64,000 nt of DNA from Cloeon dipterum (lineage: Eukaryota; Arthropoda; Insecta; Ephemeroptera; Baetidae). The position numbers were made by a program, and so were the translations under genes. A model generated the notes under the pieces. That model had not been told where the DNA came from and ran no database searches. It worked only from the letters and a program-made list of their open reading frames with translations. Below are positions 1 through 13,276 of this stretch, piece after piece (position 1 is the stretch's first letter; the number at the start of each line of letters is the position of its first letter). The stretch lies in assembly GCF_949628265.1 (NCBI RefSeq), contig NC_088790.1, forward strand, positions 31,066,545 to 31,130,544, given 5' to 3'.

Positions 1-301
1 CATAATATTATGAACTGTTGCGATCTCAGCCACCTGTGTCAACACGCACTCTGCCCAACTTAACATTCATGAGGTAAATTCAAAATTGAGATCTTGCCGC
101 GCGTATATATTTGGAAACAGCCGGTGCGCGCGTTTTTCCGCATCTGTGATCTCGCAACACAGACAATGTTGGGACAGGCACATGAATCGAATTGCAAATT
201 AGGATGCGCATGTACGGTGTAGAATACACTTTGCTTTTCAATTTCAAATCCATGAACAAGGGTTGCTATTTACTTTTATCTTAAAATTGGTAATACTAGG
301 G
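1..301. other. Unassigned intergenic or intronic DNA
   Basis: I see no gene or repeat here beyond a GCGCGC-containing patch at about 95-140. Confidence 0.5.
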
Positions 302-790
302 GCCATGAATGAATATTTTTTGTTGTTATTTCTTTAAAAACAGCTGATTAGCCCGGTAGTTGACGAATCGACCGTTAGATGGCACATCAGGCTAATGGAA
401 AAGTAACAAAATACGCGGGAATGAAATAATTAGAGCGGCACGCCCCTTTTTCGACGCTTCTGATTGGACGCTCGACTGTCTCCTGATTGGCCACCATTAT
501 TTCGACGCCATATTCACTTCTGACCGGTGGGAACCAATCACAGATCGCAACCTGGCCCCCGGTGGGAATTACGACTGCGCAGAAGGTTTTGATTTGGGTC
601 ACGCATGCGCAGTGATGAGTTTCAGTCTCCCTGTGAGATGAAGAAGCGATCTGAACCTACTGCGCATGCTTCAGATGCGCACAAGTTTACTGCGCAGCTT
701 CTAAATGGGCGAATATTCAAACAATTATAAATTTCGACGCCATATTGACTTCTGACCGGCGGGAACCAACACAGATCGTAACCAGGCCCC
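302..790 (+). repeat. Family A MITE-like element, copy 1 (long form, left end truncated)
   Basis: It shares blocks with six other copies: AACAGCTGATTAG, TTAGATGGCACATCAGGCTA, ACAAAATACGCGGGAATGAA and TTTCGACGCCATATT. The end module, from the CGACGCCATATT block to GGCCCC, occurs twice (about 505-562 and 733-790), separated by a segment with ACTGCGCAGAAGGTTTT and ACGCATGCGCAGTGATG. That makes it the long form. No open frame is conserved across copies, so it is non-autonomous. Confidence 0.75.
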
Positions 791-2439
791 AAAGAAATCC
801 TCCAGTTTTGCTAGGAAAATTCTGAATTATGTATCAAATTAGTTTACAACCTTAAATAGAACTTAAATTAAACTCCCGAGCTTTGTTATTAAAATCTGTG
901 GAAATTCAAAACCAAAATTTAATTATACTGTATACCGCACAGCTTATACGAAATGGAGATATTCAATAACTGCGAGCTTTTGAGCCTAGATAAGAGCTTT
1001 CCCTGCCTCTCGAAGAGGTCAAAGGCTCGAGTTAACCCTCCGGTCGAGAGCAGGGGTGTAAGTGCAGTGTCGCACGTAGCATTTTGATTGGTCAATATTC
1101 GGCTGGGCAGCGTGTTTCACCGTTTCAATTGCACGACGCCCCGAGCGCATTTCCGTCTCGGGCAAGTCGTTACAGCAGCAGCAGCAGCAGCAGCAGCGCA
1201 AAGTGCAAAGCCTTCTCGGCGTGCATGAAAAATTCATGCTCCACTACGCTCCGTGTAGCGAAGATAAACACACGGGGGTGCAAGGAATATATATAGCGAG
1301 AAGACACAGAGTTTCTCGGTGCCGGAACAAATGCAATATCGAAGGTAATAACGCGCGGTGAGATGATAACACACGCTGTGCAGCAGGATTGCATTTCAGG
1401 AGCGAGCGGCGTGCACGTCATGCATCATGATAATGGCGACGACGCTCTTGCATGTAAATAGAGTGACGCCGCCGCCGCCGCATGCACTTCCCCTGCTCCA
1501 AAGTGAAATACTGCAGAGGGACATTAAAATTATTTTCAACGCCGCAGCGTGTGTGTTTGTTTTCACGAAGGCGTTTTCCGCAAATTTATCTCGTGGCGAG
1601 TGCTGCGGCTGGTGTTCCCCTTCTAGTATTTCCCGCCGCTTAATTCAGAGTTATTGTTTTACACGTGCAGTGCAGATGAGTATGTTCACGTCGCGAGAGA
1701 AACATCCCCGCGGGGACGCACTATTCCTCCAGGAAAAGGTCTGTTTATTGGATTAAAGGCACTGCTCGCCGTTTTTTACTAGAAACTTGTCCGAAAGACG
1801 TCAAAAAGACGTTTAAGAAAGTTGCAAAATTTAATTTCTAGAGGTTATTAGGACTGTCTCCTTTTAATCCAGTCTAAATGCTCTTAAAATCGCTTGTGAA
1901 TCTAAAACTTCCCCTAAAAAACTTGTTTACTTGTCGAAAACCCGCCTGAAGGGAGGAAACAAATAGTAAACTACTTAGTCTGCGGTGTCACGTGTAGAGC
2001 TGCGGGCGCTACACAATTGATCACGCGGCGAAGGGCCAAGACAAATTGAGAGTTGGGTCGCCGCTTTGTTTCGCAGACAGCGTGGTGGCGGCGGAGGAAG
2101 CAGCAGCAGAGCAGGTAAATTGATTTGGCCCACTGCCGCCACGCCGCGTGCATAATTTCAAAATTCGCCTCGAACAACGAGCCAAATCCAATTAGGCGTT
2201 AATGGAAATTGATTATTATCTCGTCTCCTCAAACAAATTACTTTCCTCTCCACCTTTCTCACCGAAAAGACGTTAAAACGGAGGATTTCTGGTCTCTGCA
2301 CCAATAATTCAGCTTTGTTACGAAAATTTGAGATGTGTTAAATTTAATTTTTAAAATTGAAAGCAAAATTTTCCTGAAATTTGAAATTTTGCAATTTCGC
2401 AGGAATTGAAGACCCCAGAATATTATTTAAAATTATTAC
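791..2439. other. Gene-free stretch with a CpG-rich patch
   Basis: A CpG-rich patch (about 1020-1740) with the CAG microsatellite and GCC tracts, then a CAG/GCGG-rich patch (1980-2165) and AT-rich sequence. Frames here lack codon bias or domains. Confidence 0.5.
1172..1197 (+). repeat. (CAG)n microsatellite
   Basis: A pure CAG run of eight units and a little more inside a CpG-rich patch. No convincing coding exon around it. Confidence 0.9.
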
Positions 2440-2679
2440 CAGCGGGGTCCAGATGTGCGATAAAATTGGTTCCCCACTGCGCAGATCTAAGATGGCGTCT
2501 GAATGTGGGAAGCAAAAAGCTCTCGTTTGGATTGCCGTACGAGTGTCAAGAGTTTGTTTTTACGATCCAAAAGACACAATTAGTTAACAGTAATGCAAAT
2601 TATTGACCAAAACTTGCTTCTTTTCGCGCATTTTCGCGTGCGACCGTTTTATCGCGTTGCACGAATCTGGCCCCCGCTG
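2440..2679 (+). repeat. Family B MITE-like element, copy 1 (full length, 240 bp)
   Basis: Begins CAGCGGGGTCCAGATGTGCG and ends GCACGAATCTGGCCCCCGCTG, giving inverted ends of about 15 bp with mismatches. The interior includes AAATTGGT, CTGCGCAGATCTAAGATGGC and GTACGAGTGTCAAGA. No conserved coding frame. Confidence 0.78.
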
Positions 2680-4034
2680 ATTAATATACTAATTCAGAGA
2701 ATTTAAAAAAGCTCTATGGTGGTCGTCTTTCACGCTGCACCAGTCTCAAAAAATAGAGTACAATATTGACAGTTTAAATTATTTTTTTAACTTTTTGAAT
2801 TATGTGTATAAGTAAGAAAGCCTTAATTATTTTCAATATAATAATATTTAACTTATTTGTTTTTTCATATTTTTTTTAAAATTTAACTTTCAAAATATTT
2901 GTTTTATACCGATATAATCCAAGCTAGTTAAAAATAAAATAGAATTATAAAAATCAAAACCTTTCATCAAATTGTTTTTTTATTTAATAAAACTTCAGGC
3001 GAGCAATCAGAAACAATTCTTACAATTCTGAAACTCTCATCTTGATATTTTGTAATTATAAAATTGCAACAAATAAATTAATTCAATAAATGTTATTCAA
3101 AAGAAAAAAGTTTTTAAAAAATAATTTATTTTTATGGCATTTTTTAGTGCTATTTTTCGCTATTTTTATAATTTTTAAGCAATTTTGGCTAATTAAAAAT
3201 TGAATAGAATTAAAAAAATTTTTTTTGAACATCCACGCGTGCTCCCACAGCTCACAGAAACGAATTCATTCAATTCTTTAACACATACAACTTCCATGAC
3301 GTTTTGGATGATTCATTTTTAATTATACGATGGCAGCACGAATATTATTTTCCAAACCTGAATTTACGACGGGAATAAGTCGTAAAAATTTTAGTATCGC
3401 AAGTACAATTCGGCTCGGTGTCTGCAAGAATGGCTGCGAACTCGCGCGCATATTAAAACACGTTTACCCTTTTGCTGCTCGCGCGATATAAAAGAGAGCG
3501 GGGGTGCACTCCCCCTCGGACAAATCTTTACGGTCGGAATGAATTATGCGTCGCAAAGCCGAGTAAACAATGAAAGCCGGCGACTTTTACAGCCCACTCC
3601 ACGCGTCCAATCTCGGCAACCGCCGGCCGTTGCTGCTGCTGCGTGTATCTCGTTTTCAACTAGGAGTTGTTATCGCTCATTGCGAGAACTGGAAGCGCAT
3701 CCAAATAAGCAAATAGCCTCCTATCTCACATCTACGACCGCGAAAAGCAATTTAATTTGCTGGCCAGTAGACACAGACACAGACCAAAAGCAGAGAATTC
3801 TGGGTGAAAACAACAAGGAAATAAATATGGCAATTTAGTCTGAAAATGAGAAAGGGACGAAAGCGAGAGAAAGAGAGAGGCTATCAAAAAATTGCTCAAG
3901 CGGGAATTAGATGTGTGCAGTTTCTCCTTTTTTCTTATCGTTGTCGTAAGGGACTGAAAGCATATGGAGCTGAATAAGCGCCGCCTGTAAAAAGAATTGT
4001 GTATAAATTCGAGTGTTATTACGAAATAAATGGG
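2680..4034. other. AT-rich run followed by CpG patch
   Basis: 2700-3230 is almost pure A/T. 3400-3640 is CpG-rich with a TATA-like box. 3850-3880 is a GA-rich tract. No supported exon. Confidence 0.5.
3487..3494 (+). promoter_or_regulatory. TATA-like box in a CpG-rich patch
   Basis: TATAAAAG is followed by a GC-rich leader and an ATG at 3539 opening a 99-codon frame with no recognisable domain. It could be a promoter of an unrecognised gene or non-coding RNA. Confidence 0.22.
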
Positions 4035-4345
4035 CAAAAAATTTGCTCAGTAGGAAAAAAACTATAAATTTAATCAGCTTTCTGAAATAAGGCAGTTTTT
4101 GGCGCTACTATCAACTGCTGAATTTTAATCAGGTCAAACACACGCACCTTTCGAAAATCAGTAATTTTTGAAAAATGAAAAATAACTTTCAAGACTCAAA
4201 AGTACTTTTTTTATCTTCTCACGATTAAATTTTCATAATTTTTCTCACCCCGGAAGCGCTCAATTAATTTCCATTGCTCAAAAAAAGAAGGCGTAACCGG
4301 TAAAATTCAAAAAGTGGATTTTGGGGCACTTTTGGTCAGAAGAAT
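4035..4345 (+). repeat. Family I dispersed repeat, copy 1
   Basis: Shares TTTGCTCAGTAGGAAAAA, AAATTTAATCAGCTTTCTGA, TGCTGAATTTTAATCAGG, ACTTTCAAGACTCAAAAG, AAATTTTCATAATTTTTCTC and GGCGTAACCGGTAAAATT with two later copies. AT-rich and non-coding. Confidence 0.78.
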
Positions 4346-7300
4346 ATGAAATAAAATCTGTCGGTTAAGGGTTAATTTTTAATTTAATTTAATTTTTTTA
4401 AATTAAAAATCACAATCATTAAACTTCAAGTAAAATTCACTTAAAATTATTAATACAGCGGCGTTCCAAAACTCAACGACCACTGTTTCTGGGACTCTGG
4501 GCCCCAAGGTCCCGTCCAAAAAAAGTCCAACAGTGGAAAGAACTTTGGCTGTGGGGGAAGAGAACCCTAATTATTGAGATCTTCCCTCCTCTGTCGAAAA
4601 ATGCGAGGGAAAACGCAGGTAAAATTTTTCAAAGACACAAAACTCACGTTTTTCGATCGTTCAAACAGGTTTTCAGGGAAAAATTTCACGGGGAATTCGA
4701 ATCTGGTGTTCTTTTTTAAATTTGCAATGCTTAATTCTTCCGGAGAGTTAAATTTTGAATTTTAAATCAGCCAAAATTACCTTTTTTGCCTAATTTTATT
4801 AGAAAACGTGACGCACCATACGAAAATTTTCCGGGAAATCCAATGGTGGTGTGAAAAAAATTATATTTCATGACAACCAGCCTGTCGGGAAGCTCAGTTC
4901 GAGGGAAATTATTTTTCAATCAGACAGGTTCTTGAATGTATTTTTATCTTATGTTTGCTTAAAAACGGTCCACGTGTGTCCACGAATCTGTCTGCGCCGT
5001 GTGTGCAGGAGGCGAGAGAGACAAAATCAGCTCACACACGAGCGCATGTATGGAGCAAAATAAACAAAAGCCTCTGCACTGCTATTGAGCCGGCGCTGTA
5101 TGTACGAATATATATATACAAATATTCTGCGAAACGAGCGTACAGTGTGTGGTGTGTGTGTGTGTACCCTTTTTGCCGCAAAGTTTATCAATAATTCAGG
5201 AGCGAAACTGCTCGTGGCACTATTATCGAGTCGAATACAACCTAAGGACGCTGGCAATTTTCTCCATTTTTTCGTCTTTGCGTTGCGGTCGTAAATTTTT
5301 GGGTCCAAAAGCGAAACAAAGGCCGCGCGCGCGCTAAGGGATGAAACTTTCTCGTCCGTCCGTTTGTCCGCTTGTCCGTTCGCACGATAATGGATGGTGG
5401 ACAAGATTTGTGATGCAGCCGGTGATGACGGGCCGGTGATTTCGAAACAATGCACCCCCAGCCAAAAGGGGTTGCTCCCCCGGCCCGGAAGGCGGAAACA
5501 CGTGCGAGTGCGTTGCATTAAAGTTGCGTTACGGCTGCACTTTCCGCTTCGCAAATGAAGCTGGACCAGGACGCACGGAGGGCAATAAATGGGGCTCAAA
5601 GTGAGGATTACGCCTTAATAACCAATTTCGGGCCGACCCTCTCCGCATTGCAGATTAGGCCTTTTCATCCACGAGAAGTAATATTTTAATTATACATACT
5701 CGATAGACTTTGCGAGATCTTTTTATTCAGAGCAGATGCTAACTTTGATATTAATTTTCGATCAGATTTTTTGGAGATAAAAGATTTTAATTTTAGTCTG
5801 GAACAATTGAAAAGAAAAAGTTTTAAGGTGATTGACAAAGGAAGACAATAGAAATTAATTTCAGTTTATTTTTGCCGAATTTTTAAAGTTTGTCTATGAT
5901 TTCTTACTTGATTTTGATTCCTCTCACCGCGATTTATCGCAAACGGTGCGAAAATTATAAGGAGAATGTTCCCTCTGGTGATTATTCAATAAAAAGACAA
6001 ATTTTGAAGCCAATTTTCACAGAAATTTAAATAGTAACCTGGAAATTTTATATTCTTTTCCAATTTTCAACAAATATTTTATGCATGTGCACGTTTTGCA
6101 GTACATTAAGCGATCAAAATTGAATTTTTATTTTAAATAAACAGACAATCATTTAGAATTAGAAAACTTTTGAGTTTTATTCTATCACATAAATTCTACA
6201 AAGAAAAATATTGGTCTCCTGTAAAACTTTGATTTTCTGAAAAAAAACAAATATTTTTTTACCAGATTAAAATTTTTTTAAATGAAATTATTTTATTTAA
6301 AAGGTAAAATCTGATTGAAATAATATTTTACAAAATCAATATTTTATTATACCCTTTTCAATAAATATTCTAAGCGGTACTCTCCATTAATACGTATAAA
6401 TCATATTTCTTTTCTCTGGAATATCAAACTTGTATAATTAACTGCGCAATTCTCAATATAATTTGGAGAAGAAAAATTAAAATAAAGCATCTTCATTGCT
6501 AACGGTCCTGATTTTCAAGGCTGAACAGGTACAGCAGAGTCCATAAAAACCCGCACATATCTAGAAAAAAAATCACTTCATTGCCAAAATTTGTGCACAT
6601 TTCGCATTAGATTTTCTAACTACATGAATTGGAATAGCAGATAATTTATTTTAGTTTCTATAGGCTTTTCTGCTTGTAAATAAAAGATCACATTTGAATT
6701 TTTAGATAAAGGAAAAGACAATCCTTTAAATATATTATATAATTTGCAAGTATTATTTTACACAAGAATTATTTTTTGCTGAATTTTTATGGGTTTTTTT
6801 AATATTAATGATATTTTTCACTTGGTTTTCACGAACTGTGTGTTCACTCTGGAGATGTAATATCATGATTTTTCAATAAAAGACAAACTTAAAGAACTGA
6901 TTTCCGGGAAAATTTTTGTTCATCCCAAATTTTCACAACTTTGCAGTTCAACAAGATGTTCCTGTGACGTTTGAAAACGTAGAAAAAATATTCAACCTCA
7001 CAACCAAATAATTTTTGACGCACTTTTATCACGATTTTAAATATAAATCCTCTCAGCAGGTCATGAAATTAGAAGAAAACATATAATCAACGAAGGTAAA
7101 ATGCTGAGATTTTATTATTTCATAAAATTTTTTATTTTAAATTGCCTTTTGTGCACAAACCAGACATTCCCCAGCATGGCTTAAGAACGGGTCGATTTCT
7201 TAATACCCTCACCATGAGAGAATATGTTTGAAAAGTTTGAAATATAAAAGCAGGGAGCTGCTGTTGCTCGTCGTCGTCATCTCGAGAGAGAGAGACGCAA

Positions 7301-8179
7301 GCAAGGAAATCCCCCGAAATTGATACCGAATTTGAGCGTCCATTGGAGAAAAATCTGGCAGGCCTGTTAGTACACGAGGATTTGGCGCGGGCTCTCGACG
7401 TTGTTCCACCCACTTTACGTGCTCCAAATTGGTTCTAAATTACCACCCCCACCCCTCCCGAGAGGCAGCAGCAAAGAGAGCCCCGAGTAAAAGGGTTCAA
7501 TAGCTTTTTGCGATAGCTTTGCCGGTGATAGGCCTTTCTCTCTCTCCCTCTCTGTATGACAAAAACATGACTTTGGAGCGAGCGAGTGCCGAGTGAGTGT
7601 CTTGATCGTTTCCATTGCCGCAACGTCTATTTGGCAGCCGGCAGCCCGCTTTTTTTCCCTTAAGCACTCGCGTCCACCCAACGCCGCTTTGTCTACATTT
7701 TCCTGCTCTTCCTGCGCTATTCACCTCGTCGCTTGAGCACTGGTAATAAAGATCTCTCTCGCCCTTGTCAAGAATTTCGCCATTTCAATTTCCACTCACT
7801 TCAGTCAAGAGCTAGGCTACGCGGGCACTGCTTCTTCGACTTTATTTCTTTTATTCTTTCCTGATCGACGACAAGAGAGAATGGAAAACGGCGTCAATGA
7901 GACAGTGAATCAGTGACGTCAGTGCGGCTAGATGACCGCTACAAAAATATTTCATTTCATTTTATGTATTTAACAGTTTCGATTAAATTCCTCATAAAAT
8001 TTAATTAGTTGAATTCTGAATCCAGATCAAGAGTAATTCTATTGTGCAGGATTTAAAAAACTTTGAAATGTTATGGATCGAGGGACAGGATTCATCAATG
8101 TTATATAAACTGTCAACATGTAAAGCTTGCAAGACACCTAAATATCTTTATAAGAGCAGGAGAGAAATGTGTAAAACTT
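4346..8179. other. Gene-free stretch
   Basis: CpG-rich patches at 4960-5620 and 7230-7740 (with GA/CT tracts) are separated by very AT-rich DNA (5690-7130). A 190-codon minus frame across 5027-5599 has no recognisable domain, signal or splice partners and I do not call it a gene. Confidence 0.5.
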
Positions 8180-8657
8180 GGATTGCGATCTGTGTTTTTC
8201 CCGCCGGTCAGAAGTCAATATGGCGTCGAAATTTATAATTATTTGAATATTTCCCCGTTTTGAAGCTGCGCAGTAAACTTGTGCGCATGTTAAGCATGCG
8301 CAGTATGTTCAGATCGCTTCTTAATCTCACAGGGAAGCTTAAAGTTATCACTGCGCACGCGTGAACCAAATTAAAATCTTCTGCGCAGTCGAAATTCCCA
8401 CCGGGGGGCCTGGTGGCGACCTGTGTTGGTTTCCCGCCGGTCTGAAGTCAAAATGGCGTCGAAATAATGGAGGCCAATCAAGAGACAGTCCAGCGGGCAA
8501 TCAGAAGAGCCGTAAAAGAGGCGTGCCGACCTAATAATTTCATTCCCGCGTATTTTTTCAAATTTCCATTAGCCTGATGTGCCATCTAACGTTCGATTCG
8601 CCAATTACCGCGCTAATCAGCTGTTAATAAAGAAATAACAACAAAAATATTCTTTGT
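8180..8657 (-). repeat. Family A MITE-like element, copy 2 (long form)
   Basis: Reverse orientation relative to copy 1. It shows the duplicated end module (about 8180-8240 and 8408-8465), the ACTGCGCAG/CGCATGCGCA middle, and the GCCATCTAACG and CTAATCAGCTGTTA blocks. It lacks the extreme left terminus. Confidence 0.75.
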
Positions 8658-11600
8658 GCTGAAGCTACTTTCGTGATATATTTTTCAAGCCGATTTCATT
8701 TTATGTTTTGCCGTACTCTATACAATTAATCCTTTCCCACCATGTTTATTCCACTTTCAGACGATTTCTCTTTCCAGAAGATCTACAGCAGATTGTGCAG
8801 TGAACAGTTTGTCTGGCAAAAGGGCTTGAGAAAAGCAGCAGAGAGACAGCATTCACGGTGAAGGCTGGTAATGAACAAAATAAAGCAGTCTGCGCGCCAC
8901 CTCAGGCAAACAACGGGTGAGAAGAATCGAAATAAAAGACGCTGAGAGCGAGCGAGCAAGCAGGCAAAAGTTTTGCACCAGAGAGAGAGAAACAGCAGCA
9001 GGCAGGCGGTGTCACCCAAGCGTGTGCGCACCCTTCAAAAGAGCAACACCAGCTCTGTGTGCAAAAAGGGACAAACGGGCACGATTACAACACACACTGC
9101 TGTTTTTCCGGCTCGGCCTGCGTGAAGAATGAGTAATCCAACAGCGAGAGTAGCGCAGAATGCAGAGAAAATAGCATTATGCCCGGTGGAAGAGCGAAAA
9201 AGTGGCTTTTGCCGGCGGTTTTACTACAAAGTTTAATTAATGTTGGATTTTTAGGGGAATAAACTTATTATTTTCAGAATTTCCATTCAAAGTAGCACTG
9301 CAATTTTATTTCTGATGGTCAAATTAGGTTCGCTTGGTCAATAAATCGATATAATGGGTTAAAAATCAAAGGAAACTTTTAAAATCCGTTAATTTGGCGG
9401 TTTCTTGGTTTAAAACTAAAACAAAAGAACGCTGGCGACCAATAAGAAGAGGGGAGCAGTTCTCCAATTGGCTCGGTGACGCATACTGCAGCGCCGCAGC
9501 GGAAGGTATTCAAGTTTCTGACGCTGTGGCGCTGCTGTCTCGATCTTAGGGCAGCGCCAATCAGAGAGAACCGCACCCTTCTCTGAAAAATAGTTTTTTG
9601 GCGCGAAATCTCTACTTTAAAATCGATTTTTTTCTTTTATAATTTTTTACTTCCAAGGCAGAGAGGAGCAGACTGCAGAGAAAATGGTATTACAGGCTGC
9701 TGCCAAGTGAAAAAGTGGCTTTTACCGGCGGTTTCCTCTGGCAAGGCAGTTTTATTGCAAAGTTTAATTAGCGTCGGCTTTCAAGGCAGGCAGCCCTCGG
9801 CCGCAAGACCCCCGAGATGCGCAACAACAGCACCCTGTCGATTCGCACCTGTTTTGAATGAACAGCAAGCGCCCACGGCCATGAGGAGCATTCTCACTTT
9901 GCATCCCCCGCAGCCGAAGCAGCTATAGGGCGCCGACCGCAACAGATAGAGCCTTAAGGGTTAAGGGTGCAGGTGCGCGGCCACTACACAGACTGGTCGG
10001 TGGTGTCTGGAGCTTTTCTTTTCGCAACTTAAACGATAGAAGGGAGGGAGATCGGATTTTCAGTCTCTTTGGAGCTTTTTTTCATTGTTAAATAGGTTTA
10101 AAATTTAAATAATGCAATTTTTAATCCCGATTTATCAACGATTTATGCTATTTTAAACGTGAATTCCTAAAAAAGAGATAAAAGCCAAATTTATTTGGAG
10201 AAGAAACAGCTTTATAAATTGGGAACCAATTATTTATGTTTTAATTGGTAAGATTGTAATCTTAACTCAAACAAATCATGTTTGGGGGTTAGAAAATAAG
10301 AAACGTAAATAAAAATCCTCATTATTTATTAAATATTTTAGAATAATTTAAATAAATTTAAAAATTAAAATAATTGAATGCTGAGAGTAAAGTTTTTATA
10401 TATTTTTAATTAGAAATTATGCCTGTTAAGTCAAAGAAACAGTTAAAGATCAAGATTAATTACGGGTTTTACTTAATTTAATTAAAACTAAGCTTTAAAG
10501 AAGAAAAAGCAGCTGCTCATCTAAATTTCACGGTCTGAAAATCAGAGCGGCTAAGCTATTAAAGGAAAAAATATGAGTTTGTTTACCTCTTTACGGCTTC
10601 CGAGAAAAGCAACTCTTTACAGCAGCCATAAACGACGCACGGCCAAAGTGCACTACTTTATACATATTAAAAAAAGTAAATATGTGTAGTGGATTTTACA
10701 CGATGCACACAGCGGATAAAAATAACGGCGTGGCGGGAGACTTTTGTTTCCATATAAAAACGCGCAACATTTGGCTTGGAGTGTGTATTAGGAAACAATT
10801 TCCCGGGAGAGGCAATCATCCGCGCGCTTCTCACTCTTTTTCCAACACTTTGGATATTGATTACGCCTAAACTTTCGTGCTGCCAGCAATATTTTCCTCT
10901 TGCCAAATAGCTTTTCCGATACGTATATACCGCCAGCCACTTTCCGATTTGCTACAATTTTCCGTTTCCCGCTTGTTTCCGGATTTATTATTGGGCTCGC
11001 AAATTTAGATGATCGAGCTGACTGAGCTCAATTGTTGCGCAAAAAAATAAACATTTAAATTACAAGAATTGGATGAAAAGCCTTTTGTTTTTGGTTCTTT
11101 TAATTTCCTTGTGTATTTTACTGCGGATTTTCTCCCTGAAAACTGTTTTTGTTCTGTATTGAGTCAAAAATACTGATTAAAAAATATAAATTTACAATTA
11201 GTGCAAATATATTTAGATATATAAGCCAAATTGTTTATGACATTTAAAGAAATCTATTGTTTATACATAAATTCACACGCCTTCATATTCCCGACTTATT
11301 TTAATAAATCTCTTATCGACAATTAGAGACTTTCCATAATCTTAAATTATTTTTTTTTAATTTATTATAGCAATAAAAATTTCTAGAAAAATAATAAATA
11401 GGTTTAACTCTTTGAAAATTAATAAAATTATTTTAACTTTTGAATTATAATTTTTTTAACATTCCTAAATCCTTTATAACAGAATAAAAAATATATTTTT
11501 TCCGGAAATTTTGTATTGCATGCAGAGTTTTTCTGTAAAAATCAACTTGGTTTCCATTTTAAACAAAAAATAACAAGAATTTTCCCGAAATAAAACATCA

Positions 11601-12332
11601 TCTGAAAATCGCAGCCCAACGGATTACAATTTAATGCGTGGGAAGCTGCGATGTCAGAGATATCTTGCATGAAACACAACAAATATTTGGCCCTTCCTGC
11701 ACTCTTTTTTTGGCCGGTGGCCGGGGATTAGGGCAAAAAGAGGACGCGTAAGCTGCTTATCCGTGTGTGTTGCTGTGTTGAAAGTGGCGCGCAGGACACG
11801 CACGCTGCTGCCGACGAGCAAAAAGCATATACACAGAAGCGCCGGCAAAACTTATTGGAATTGCAATCTGATACAAGCTGGTGGGCCAAAAGGCTCTCTC
11901 GGCAGTCTCGCCACCCCGTATGAGTGCTTTCTGCCTTCTGCCGGACAATGGCTTTGCATATACGGCCATTTGCGACGGTTTAATATAATAATTTCCGCAT
12001 TCAATGGACTCTATTGTTATGTGGGAAGTGATATTAAATTATCTTTTATCTCAAGTTGTTATCTCTCGAATATTTGTGTGTAAAATGATTAAATTATTTT
12101 TATTGCTAAATTTCGTCTGGGTTGTGGGACCAAACTTTGTTTATAATAAGAAAAAAATTATTAAAATTAACACAATTTTAGAATTTTCAATTTAAATTTG
12201 GGTAATCATGCAGGTAAATTTACTTAGATCAGTATGAAATATTTTTCATAAATAAATTAATAATTTAAATTAAAAAAAATTGCCCAGAACATTAAAAATA
12301 TTTTAAGAATGAAATTAAAATAGACGTTTATT
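8658..12332. other. Gene-free stretch
   Basis: CpG or GC patches at about 8880-9180, 9450-9560, 9760-10000, 10600-10940 and 11640-11960, with AT-rich sequence between them. AAAGTGGCTTTTACCGGCGG-like text at 9709-9730 repeats an earlier copy near 9199-9220, together with ATGGTATTACAGG/ATAGCATTATGCC, suggesting a small local duplication. Confidence 0.45.
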
Positions 12333-12385
12333 CAGCGGGGTCCAGGTGTGCGATAAAATTGGTTCGCACTGCGCAGATCCAAGAA
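12333..12385 (+). repeat. Family B fragment, copy 2 (first 53 bp only)
   Basis: Matches the family B left end from CAGCGGGGTCCAGG through CTGCGCAGATCCAAGA and then breaks off into unrelated sequence. Confidence 0.7.
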
Positions 12386-12935
12386 GACTGATCGTCTTTA
12401 ATCAATTTGCAGTCTATTTCAGCGTGAGTGAGAAATGGCAAAGATAGCGGCTGGTTGAATCGTCAAACGTGCCGGTTATGGTCCTTTCGGAAGGCGCTGC
12501 TCGACGGTAACATTTTTTACTCGCGGCGTAAATAACCCTAGCATGACACTATCTGGAACTGCGTGTGCAGCCACCGGAGTATTGTAACTCCTCGAGCACA
12601 CTGCCACCGCAAACCACCGCGCGTTCAAGACGCCAAGGTACACTCTATACACATTCGCCGGTCTGCAGCATGTACACCTTTTCTCGTTGCCCAACGAGGT
12701 CGTTAACACACAACCCTTTCACCAGGAGGGCAGTGTCTTATAGGAATTGGAATTCTTGGATCTGATTTTTAAGAAAAAAGGGTTCTAAAAAGTCACCAAA
12801 CCTTCTGATAAGCAGAAAACCGATTGTTTGGTGTCTACTTGCAGTTAAAGAGCTGGTCTATCGATTCAATCTCGTGGAAACACAATGAATTTTGATTTAA
12901 ATCAATTTAAATGTGAATTAAATCATGTTAATCGG

Positions 12936-13107
12936 AGAAAGCAGTCAAAATTCTTTGCTGGAAGAATCCTCGACGCTGATTGGCTGACGCAACTCGCTTT
13001 TCAACAGCTCGCGCGGTTGCCTAGCAACGGATTTCATTTGTTGTGAAATGCTTGGGAGCCAATCAGCGTCGAGGATTCTTCCAGCAAAGAATTCTTGCTG
13101 CTTTTTC
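12936..13107 (+). repeat. Family F foldback element, copy 1 (about 170 bp)
   Basis: The arms GCTGGAAGAATCCTCGACGC + TGATTGGCT and their complement (AGCCAATCAGCGTCGAGGAT...) flank a centre holding GTTGCCTAGCAAC at 13016-13028. The arms extend out through ATTCTTTGCTGG. Confidence 0.8.
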
Positions 13108-13276
13108 CCCATATTCGTGTTCTTATTTATAATTAAATCGGTTTTAATCAACTTTTTATGTGTTTCTACGATTATAAATCAATAGATCACAGATCTTCGG
13201 ATCAATTCCCATTGCAGAAGTCCATTCAAATACATATTTAAACCAACTAAATTGAGATTGAAAACAAGGAAATCAG

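Noticed and set aside
5027..5599. 190-codon minus-strand open frame
   Set aside because: No recognisable domain, crosses a GT/CA tract, has low-complexity basic composition and no flanking splice evidence; the CpG-rich patch makes stop codons rare.
5895..6960. Possible diverged duplication between 5.9-6.1 kb and 6.78-6.96 kb (CAATAAAAGACAAA-type text)
   Set aside because: Only short AT-rich words match; not separable from composition by eye.
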